A stretch of DNA of 64,000 nt from Candidatus Saccharimonadota bacterium (GTDB taxonomy: Bacteria; Patescibacteriota; Saccharimonadia; Saccharimonadales; UBA4665). A program made the position numbers and the translations under genes. The notes under the pieces are model-generated. The model was not told where the DNA came from and did no database searches. It saw only the letters and a program-made list of their open reading frames with translations. How positions within the stretch are numbered: the stretch's first letter is position 1; the number at the start of each line of letters is the position of its first letter. Positions 58,209-64,000 of this stretch are shown here, one piece after another. Where the stretch lies: assembly GCA_029288485.1 (NCBI GenBank), contig JARIHC010000006.1:62001-126000 (forward strand). Direction: 5' to 3'.

Positions 58209-59615
58209 ATGCAAAATAATCAGCTCACCATCAGAAAGATAATCGCATTGCTTGGTCTGGCAATAGTGTTGCTGATTCTAATATCATGGCTGATCAACTA
58301 CCTAACTACCGGGAGAATTGTTATCACCAGCGGCAATAAATATGCTGATGTAAATATCTCCTCGATACAAAAAAATACCACCGGCAAAGGGTTCTCTAAG
58401 CACGCCAAGAGCTCTTTATCAACGCGGCTAAAGGCCGGTGGCTACTTCGTAACAGTCGGTAACGGCACAAACGGTACTACTAGATATGTAAAAGTTAAAG
58501 CTCGTTCAACCACTCGTATAAATGTATCTCTGCTCGATACGACTGGTGTAGAGCCCGTGCTTTATGATTCCGTCCAAAATATAGTCGCTGACAGCTCCCG
58601 CCTTGAGTATTTAAGTTCTGATGATTCTGCCATTGGTCAAATTAACACTCAGAATGAAGAAAGCGAGAGTGGCGAGGAGTACGGTTTGCGGTCAATTCAA
58701 TGGGCAAATACCAATTATGGTGTAGGGCAAAACTCTAAAGGACAATTATTTGTTATCAATAGCGGCCAGGTAAGTGCTTTGCACTCGCCCGTATCAGGTA
58801 AAGAGGATGGTAGCGTAGTATACTCTGTCGCGCCAAATAAAAAAATATATATAGGCAGCGGCTCGTCGGTTTATGCTGGCTCCCAGCATGGTGGTTTTAA
58901 AAAAATATATAGCAATCGGCCGAGCGGCTCGTTTTTACTAGCCGGGTCCGGCAGGGTAGCAGTCTTGAGCAGCGGTTATCATAACACTGGCTCAACTGTT
59001 ACGGTGATTAATAATGATGGCAGCCAGCTCAGCAAAAACTTCGATAAGCCTTTTAATGCTTGGTCTTCGTGGTCTCAGAATGATAAATATCTACTGATAA
59101 CTGTTGGACCGCTAACCGAGATCCTCGATGCTTCTCTGCAAGTGGTGGCAACCGTTCCACAAAGCGGCAATATCGCCTATCCTGCTTGGCTCGACGACGA
59201 CACTGTTTTCTATAGTGTTGGCGGGCAATTATGGTCATTTGAGGTAGGCGGGCAAAAAGCACGACTAGTAGCCAACATGCCCCTCAATAACTCCATAAAA
59301 GAGATAGATGTTAGCACTGATAAAGCATACGTATATTTAGTTACTTTTGACAATAAAAACTTTAGCACTGTGCGGCGTGTTGGTTTGCGCGGGCAAAAAG
59401 TTTCAGAACTTGTATACAGGCTGCAAGACATCATGCCCGCACAGTTTGGCGGGTACACAATACGCCTTATAAACTTTTCAGAACCACCTGTAATCCAAGT
59501 CGTCTTGTACGGCGGTTCTGACCCAGTTGGCTCGCTGCAGTCGGCTAAACAAGAACTTCAATCCAGAGGTTTTGATATAGGCAGCTTGAACATTACCGAG
59601 GAAAGAGTCGACTAG
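58209..59615 (+). CDS. Membrane-anchored beta-propeller-like protein
   Basis: A 468-residue protein with one N-terminal helix (about 12-31) and a long beta-rich outer region of repeated blades (SSVYAGSQHGGF, GRVAVLSSGYHN, DKYLLITVGPLTEI, DDTVFYSVGGQLW and others). The spacing of aromatic and Gly residues suggests a six- or seven-bladed propeller, but no known repeat family can be fixed by eye. A PEGA-like part (IVITSGNKYADVNISS, then GYFVTVG) precedes it. It is the last gene of the T4SS series. Adhesion or structural role plausible. Confidence 0.72.
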   Translation: MQNNQLTIRKIIALLGLAIVLLILISWLINYLTTGRIVITSGNKYADVNISSIQKNTTGKGFSKHAKSSLSTRLKAGGYFVTVGNGTNGTTRYVKVKARSTTRINVSLLDTTGVEPVLYDSVQNIVADSSRLEYLSSDDSAIGQINTQNEESESGEEYGLRSIQWANTNYGVGQNSKGQLFVINSGQVSALHSPVSGKEDGSVVYSVAPNKKIYIGSGSSVYAGSQHGGFKKIYSNRPSGSFLLAGSGRVAVLSSGYHNTGSTVTVINNDGSQLSKNFDKPFNAWSSWSQNDKYLLITVGPLTEILDASLQVVATVPQSGNIAYPAWLDDDTVFYSVGGQLWSFEVGGQKARLVANMPLNNSIKEIDVSTDKAYVYLVTFDNKNFSTVRRVGLRGQKVSELVYRLQDIMPAQFGGYTIRLINFSEPPVIQVVLYGGSDPVGSLQSAKQELQSRGFDIGSLNITEERVD

Positions 59616-59638
59616 CCAAAGACTAAGTGTGTGCCGGT

Positions 59639-60688
59639 TTATCTGAGCGGAATAATATTGGCGCTCTCTGTGAAGTGGCCGACCACAGCATCGGCGTCCG
59701 TAGTTGTTATGAAAGTCTGGTAAGGAGCTATATATTCAGTTAAGGCATGGCGGCGCTTACCGTCCAGCTCGCTAAAAACGTCATCCAGCAATAGGAGCGG
59801 TGGTGTTTCACGCAACTCCTCGATAATTTTTAGTTCGATAATTTTTAAGGCTAGCACGGCCGTGCGGACCTCGCCACGTGACGCTGACTCTTGAGTTGGA
59901 TGCCCGTCAAACAACACAACCAGGTCCTCACGGTGCGGACCAGCACCGGTAAACCCGCGCAACTTGTCCTGCCCTAAACTGTTTTCGAGTTCTTTCAAAA
60001 GGCGGGTCTCATAGTTTTCGGCTGGCCAGCGGCTTTGGTACTCCAAAACTACTTTAGTTTTGCTGCCTGATAGCTTGCGGTATAGCTTGCCAATGTCCTT
60101 ATTAAGGCGCCCTGTTAATTCGACTCGGGCGCGAACAATTTGACCGGCTAGTTCGCTAAGACGAACATCCCACGGAAACACTTGGTTTTGTGTGCCGCCT
60201 TGTTTTAATAAAGCGTTGCGCTGCGCTAAAGCACGCCGGTATTGCCGCCGAACAGCCGTATAGCCGGGCACTATTTGCTCTAGTAAATCATCTAGATAGT
60301 CGCGGCGGCGTTCCGGACTGCCAGATAACAGGCGCAGATTCTCCGGTTCAAACAATACAACCGGTAATGTATTGGGCAAACTAAGGCGCTTGTATATTTT
60401 TTTGTCTAGTTCATACGTTTTGCCCTGCCCATTTTCGGCGGTAATTTTAACTGTTCGCTGGCTGCCGTCTTTTAAGTGAATATCCAACCTAGCCCAAGGT
60501 TTATTAAAATGCACTAGTTCATTGTCTTTAGCCCGGTAAGAATTGCCGAGCGACAACACTAGTAGTGCCTCAAGTAAATTGGTTTTCCCACTAGCGTTTG
60601 GTCCAACCACAATATTAACCCCGGGTGATAGCTCAAATGAAGAATCTTTATATGAACGAAAGTGCTGCAAACGCAGATCGGTGATCAT
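59639..60688 (-). CDS. recF: DNA replication and repair protein RecF
   Basis: A 349-residue SMC-like ATPase that loads RecA at gaps. Walker A is VVGPNASGKTN at about 27-37, the signature ASRGEVRT, and Walker B LLLLDDVFSELD. Order recF after dnaN is the standard arrangement. The start ATG lies 17 bases behind the dnaN stop. Full length. Confidence 0.96.
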   Translation of the reverse strand: MITDLRLQHFRSYKDSSFELSPGVNIVVGPNASGKTNLLEALLVLSLGNSYRAKDNELVHFNKPWARLDIHLKDGSQRTVKITAENGQGKTYELDKKIYKRLSLPNTLPVVLFEPENLRLLSGSPERRRDYLDDLLEQIVPGYTAVRRQYRRALAQRNALLKQGGTQNQVFPWDVRLSELAGQIVRARVELTGRLNKDIGKLYRKLSGSKTKVVLEYQSRWPAENYETRLLKELENSLGQDKLRGFTGAGPHREDLVVLFDGHPTQESASRGEVRTAVLALKIIELKIIEELRETPPLLLLDDVFSELDGKRRHALTEYIAPYQTFITTTDADAVVGHFTESANIIPLR

Positions 60689-60705
60689 ATACTTATTGTA
60701 TATCT

Positions 60706-61797
60706 TTAGCTTTTGAGCGGCATGATGATGTGTTTGTAGTCTTCAACAGCTGGATCAAAAAGCAGTGTGGGTTCTAATTTACCGTTAAAGCCAAATACTA
60801 CCTCTTCGCCGTCCATAGCATTCAACGCATCAAGCAAATAGCGCGAGTTTAATGTAATGCTGCCGCTGCCAGTTATTTTGGCTTCGGCGGTAGCAGTATT
60901 TTCTCCTAATTGTGAAGCCACTGATCGAATACTTAACTGCTTTGTTTTGCTGTCTACTTCGATCGTCACACTGCCAGCGCTCTCGCGAGCAAATAAGCTA
61001 GAGACTTTGGTGACGTTTAGTAGATCAGTGCGTTTCAGTCGAGCTTCTGTAGCGAATTTTTCTGGTATTAGTTTTTTGTAATCAGGGTACTTGCCGTCAA
61101 CCAGGCGTGTTACCAGCTCTATATCGCCAACTTGGAAAAGGACTTGCTGGTCGTCGTGGGTAACTTGTATATTGTCTTCGCCGTCGCCTAATATTCTAAG
61201 TAAATCTTGCATAGCTGAGGCTGGTACTAATATCTGCACCTCTTCTTTGTTGTTGGAAAGTTGTTTCTCAGCTAGACGGTAGCTATCTGTAGCTGCCATA
61301 TTTAATTTACCGTTACTGGTTTGCAGTAAAACACCAGTTAAAATCGGACGAGTTTCGTCTCCAGAAGCCGCAAAAACAACCTGTTGTAAACCTTTTTTAA
61401 AACTCGTTCCGTCGACCGTCCATTTTTTACCGCCGCTTATAGCTGGCATTACAGGAAAGTCATCAGCAACTATACCGTTTACCACGGATTGATATTTATC
61501 GGTTGTGACATTAAGTTTAGAATCTTTTAAGTCTAAGCTAATAACACCTTCTGGCAAGCTGTTAACAAAATCTTGCATTAACCTTGCTGGTACAGTTATT
61601 GAGCCTTCTTCGCTTACTTTAGCTCCAATGTAATGCGTAATAGCTATATCTAGATTAGTAGCTGCTAAACTGAGCCTGTTATTGGTTGTTTTAATAAGTA
61701 CGTTTGCCAAAATTGGTAATGTACCTCTACTGTTTGCCACCCTAGAAACAGAATTAAGAGCCTTGTTAAGGTTTTCTTGAGTGACCTGCAGCTTCAT
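60706..61797 (-). CDS. dnaN: DNA polymerase III beta subunit (sliding clamp)
   Basis: A 363-residue clamp that encircles DNA and tethers the polymerase. It has three similar domains of about 120 residues. Marks are LQVTQENLNKALNSVSRV at the start, ANVLIKTTNNRLSLAATNLDI, PARLMQDFVNSLP in domain one, PILTGVLLQTSNGKLNMAATD in domain two, and SRYLLDALNAMDGEEVVFGF with the closing HIIMPLKS. AGGAGG lies before the ATG. Confidence 0.97.
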   Translation of the reverse strand: MKLQVTQENLNKALNSVSRVANSRGTLPILANVLIKTTNNRLSLAATNLDIAITHYIGAKVSEEGSITVPARLMQDFVNSLPEGVISLDLKDSKLNVTTDKYQSVVNGIVADDFPVMPAISGGKKWTVDGTSFKKGLQQVVFAASGDETRPILTGVLLQTSNGKLNMAATDSYRLAEKQLSNNKEEVQILVPASAMQDLLRILGDGEDNIQVTHDDQQVLFQVGDIELVTRLVDGKYPDYKKLIPEKFATEARLKRTDLLNVTKVSSLFARESAGSVTIEVDSKTKQLSIRSVASQLGENTATAEAKITGSGSITLNSRYLLDALNAMDGEEVVFGFNGKLEPTLLFDPAVEDYKHIIMPLKS

Positions 61798-61860
61798 TTA
61801 TATCCTCCTATAATTAAAATTTAATTAAATATCGTTATTGTATTTATAGGTATTGTTGAA

Positions 61861-62019
61861 AGTGGGTAAAAATTGGTAATTAACAGATTGGAAAAACATA
61901 TTTTCGTAGTGGAAAAACCCATGGAAAAAAGTGGTAAAGACGGTGGTAAATCCAACTAGTTTTCCATTGTCTACAAAGCTCTTCAAGCAGCATGTTAAAA
62001 ACTTGCGCAGTTTACCACT
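61861..62019. promoter_or_regulatory. Clustered TTTACCACT/TTTTCCACT motifs between dnaN and dnaA (possible origin part)
   Basis: DnaA-box-like nonamers occur at 61861-61869 (AGTGGGTAA), 61908-61916 (AGTGGAAAA), 61930-61938 (AGTGGTAAA), 61942-61950 (GGTGGTAAA) and 62011-62019 (TTTACCACT). They depart from TTATNCACA at one to three places. The gap of 268 bases holds no gene. Confidence 0.55.
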
Positions 62020-62065
62020 ATTTTCTAACACACTACCCACACACTTTCCCCAACCAAAATGCAGA

Positions 62066-63469
62066 TTATACATATAAATGCTCCTTGATTTCCGATATTG
62101 CCATTCGCAGATTTGGATCAAGTTTTGATTCTTTCTCGATCTTTTCAACTGAGTGAATGGCTGTCGTGTGATCTTTACGACCCAGTTCCTTAGCTATTTT
62201 AGGAAAACTCAGATTGAGTTCGTTGCGCAATATATACATGGCAATTTGACGCGGCACCACAATATCTTTATCGCGCTTAGGGCCAACAATATCTTCGACA
62301 GGAATCTGGAAGTGTTTGGCGGTACGTTCAATAATCTGCTTAGCACTTAGGTGTTTAGGCCGGGTTTTATTGGCGCTAAGTAAGCTGGACGCGACCGCTA
62401 AAGTTGGGTCTAAACCGCGCATCTCGCAAAAGGCTAATAATTGATTAAGCGCACCCTCTAATTCCCGAATGTTAGTCTGAATATTTTGGGCTAAATACTC
62501 GACTATGTCCTGGCCTAAGACTATCTCATGATCCTGGGCTTTAGTTTGAACAATAGCACAACGGGTTTCATAATCCGGAATCTGCATGTCTATACTCATG
62601 CCGCCAGCGAACCTGGAGCGCAATCGATCCTCTAAGGTAGGAATATCTTTTGGAGGCTTATCGGAGCTGATAATAATTTGTTTATTGGCTTGATGCAGAG
62701 CATTAAAGGTATGGAAAAATTCTTCCTGCATCTTGTCTTTGCCGGCAATGAATTGGACGTCGTCGATGATCAATACGTCAGCTGTACGGTAATAGCTGGC
62801 AAAATCCGCTGTTTTCCTAAACCTGAGAGCATCTACGAATTCCTGCACGAACTGCTCAGTGGATATATATAAGACCTTGGCTTTTGGATTGCGTGCCGCC
62901 AGGGTGTTGCCAACAGCTTGCAACAAATGAGTTTTACCGATACCAACGCCGCCGTATAAGAATAACGGATTATATTTAGTGCCGGGCTGGCCAACAATAG
63001 CTTGGCAGGCGGCAAAAGCTAGTTCGTTGCTGCCGCCAACTACAAAATTATCAAATGTATAACGCTCGTTTAAGCCTTGCCGATATGAATGTGCCAGACT
63101 ATTTGCGCCGGGTTTGGCTGACTGGCCGGTTTCTTTGGCTAACACCGTGCTTTTACTAGGTGAAGGCTGATCTAGAACCACCACATCGTCAGTCGGCCGG
63201 CTTGTGCTGGCCTGAGATGAAATTTTAAATCTGACCTCGCGTACTGCTATACCGTTTTTTTGCAGCACTTTAGCTACTAAGTCACCATACTTAAGCTCCA
63301 GCTGCTGCTTAATAAAAATATTAGGCACGCCTATTACTGCGATGTCATCGGCCTGTTTAAGCAGGCAAGTGTTCTTGAACCAAGTGACATAATTCCCTCG
63401 GGAAACTGAAAGCTCTATCTCCCCTAGAACAGCCTGCCACAAACTATCTTGTTGTGTTGAAGTTCCCAT
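62066..63469 (-). CDS. dnaA: Chromosomal replication initiator protein DnaA
   Basis: A 467-residue AAA+ initiator. An N-terminal domain (about 8-80), a variable linker, then the ATPase: LFLYGGVGIGKTHLLQA with Walker A at 173-180, LIIDDVQF for Walker B, RLRSRFAGG for the arginine finger, and the C-terminal DNA-binding helix with GRKDHTTAIHS. ATG 63469 is chosen over a TTG at 63484 because it gives the usual MGTSTQQDSLWQAVL start. It flanks two possible origin regions. Confidence 0.96.
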   Translation of the reverse strand: MGTSTQQDSLWQAVLGEIELSVSRGNYVTWFKNTCLLKQADDIAVIGVPNIFIKQQLELKYGDLVAKVLQKNGIAVREVRFKISSQASTSRPTDDVVVLDQPSPSKSTVLAKETGQSAKPGANSLAHSYRQGLNERYTFDNFVVGGSNELAFAACQAIVGQPGTKYNPLFLYGGVGIGKTHLLQAVGNTLAARNPKAKVLYISTEQFVQEFVDALRFRKTADFASYYRTADVLIIDDVQFIAGKDKMQEEFFHTFNALHQANKQIIISSDKPPKDIPTLEDRLRSRFAGGMSIDMQIPDYETRCAIVQTKAQDHEIVLGQDIVEYLAQNIQTNIRELEGALNQLLAFCEMRGLDPTLAVASSLLSANKTRPKHLSAKQIIERTAKHFQIPVEDIVGPKRDKDIVVPRQIAMYILRNELNLSFPKIAKELGRKDHTTAIHSVEKIEKESKLDPNLRMAISEIKEHLYV

Positions 63470-63504
63470 ATGCGTAACAACCAATATACTCGACTACGAC
63501 CAAG

Positions 63505-63630
63505 TTTTCCACACCCGTAAAAATTACAATTCGGTGCTTTGGTCAAATTGTACCGACCGAGGTATTTTTATACACACCTATCCATTACCCCTGTAAAATC
63601 TGTGGAAACTTATATTAGTATCGTGGAAAA
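63505..63630. promoter_or_regulatory. Probable oriC: DnaA boxes between dnaA and rpmH
   Basis: TTTTCCACA (63505-63513), TTATACACA (63568-63576, full match to TTATNCACA), TGTGGAAAC (63601-63609) and CGTGGAAAA (63622-63630) lie within 126 bases in AT-rich DNA between divergent dnaA and rpmH. This is the classical place for a bacterial origin. Confidence 0.7.
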
Positions 63631-63654
63631 AGACCAAAAAATAGCGGGCAAACA

Positions 63655-63683
63655 TTGTCAAAAGCACGCCAAATCGATAAAAT
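63655..63683 (+). promoter_or_regulatory. Promoter of rpmH-rnpA
   Basis: TTGTCA (63655-63660), 17 bases, TAAAAT (63678-63683). The ATG at 63693 lies nine bases later. Confidence 0.7.
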
Positions 63684-63692
63684 ATATCAGAT

Positions 63693-63830
63693 ATGCCAAA
63701 AAGAACTTATCAGCCAAAGAAACGCTCTCGCGCAAGAGAACATGGTTTCTTGAAGAGAATGAGCAGCAAAGCCGGCCGCAGCGTACTCAAACGCCGCCGT
63801 AACAAAGGCCGCGCCAGTCTGTCCGCGTAG
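63693..63830 (+). CDS. rpmH: 50S ribosomal protein L34
   Basis: A 45-residue, very basic ribosomal protein: [20 protein letters not shown], followed by [20 protein letters not shown]. The pattern from KRTYQP to the GRxVLxRRRxKGR end is the L34 signature. It precedes rnpA by three bases, as in most bacteria. Confidence 0.98.
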   Translation: MPKRTYQPKKRSRAREHGFLKRMSSKAGRSVLKRRRNKGRASLSA

Positions 63831-63833
63831 GAT

Positions 63834-64000
63834 ATGATCTCTGTTCGTAATCGCTTTCACGGCCGAGGCGGCCTAAAAAGAGTGTACGAACAGGGGCGTA
63901 CAGTTCGCGCGCCGCTTATTAGTCTCAAATATAACGAGCGCAGAAAGCCAGGTTACCGGGCTGCTGTAGTAGTAAGCCGGAAAGTTCATAAATCAGCCGT
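63834..64000 (+). CDS. rnpA: Ribonuclease P protein component (3' truncated by window edge)
   Basis: The first 55 residues are visible: a basic start (ISVRNRFHGRGGLKRVYEQGR), then RAPLISLKY and RAAVVVSRKVHKSAV. NRFHGRGGLKRVY and VSRKVHKSAV fit the RnpA start and the conserved RNR-region lead-in. It follows rpmH by three bases. The end is outside the window. Confidence 0.92.
   Translation, partial: MISVRNRFHGRGGLKRVYEQGRTVRAPLISLKYNERRKPGYRAAVVVSRKVHKSA

Noticed and set aside
1-64000. UGA recoded as glycine, as in some CPR lineages
   Set aside because: TGA serves as a genuine stop (for example 55723-55725 and 58158-58160) and no conserved gene reads through an internal TGA.

Overview
The window looks like a chromosomal segment around the replication origin of a Patescibacteria/CPR bacterium, most likely a Saccharibacteria (TM7) member. 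This is inferred from five things. (1) A VirB2-type pilin array sits next to VirB6, PrgI and VirB4 homologues, an arrangement known from this group. (2) Surface genes are Gram-positive in style: sortase, an LPXTG protein, murein hydrolases and Mur ligase. (3) Several proteins are short or domain-reduced. (4) Many start codons lie only a few bases behind a -10 box, so their transcripts are probably leaderless. (5) TGA is an ordinary stop (for example the stops at 55723-55725 and 58158-58160), which excludes the UGA-recoding CPR lineages. No rRNA, CRISPR array or insertion sequence was found.

Layout. Positions 1-5460 hold a surface module: a secreted polysaccharide deacetylase, a 61-residue LPNTG protein behind a structured leader, a sortase and a processive GT2 glycosyltransferase. 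Positions 5457-12068 hold housekeeping genes: oligoribonuclease, HxlR regulator, MsrB, MscL-like channel, arginyl-tRNA synthetase, an acetylglutamate-kinase-like protein and a sugar-phosphate isomerase. The argB-like/argS pair is preceded by what looks like a complete arginine attenuator: a leader peptide with Arg codons and competing antiterminator and terminator hairpins. Positions 12209-15700 hold a Ser/Thr kinase and groES-groEL under a CIRCE operator. Positions 15811-28982 mix a foreign-looking small gene, a PRTase-like protein, arginase, MurE, long hypothetical proteins, TsaD, ValRS, an HD protein, an HTH-HAD fusion and a HIT protein.

Positions 29156-31620 form an island. A TPM-like gene and a LemA-like gene are written in GC-rich codons unlike the surroundings. 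They are followed by stacked hairpins, a strong terminator and a full type III hammerhead ribozyme. Positions 31665-41121 carry a DUF4097-like protein, LeuB, a second PRTase-like protein, four tRNA genes (Arg-GCG; Ser-CGA, -UGA, -GCU), YihY, ComFC and Hsp20.

Positions 41215-59615 are the most distinctive part, a type IV secretion/pilus locus. Six tandem VirB2-like pilins on the minus strand diverge from a plus-strand series: VirB6-like protein, unknown protein, PrgI-like protein, a separate VirB4 N-domain-like protein, VirB4 ATPase, a membrane protein with a degenerate M23-like end, a murein hydrolase with four lytic modules and a beta-propeller-like membrane protein. The set fits a machine that opens cell walls and moves or displays material at the surface, as expected of an epibiont, but that function is inferred.

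Positions 59639-64000 show the classic origin order recF-dnaN-dnaA on the minus strand and rpmH-rnpA on the plus strand, with DnaA-box-like sequences on both sides of dnaA.
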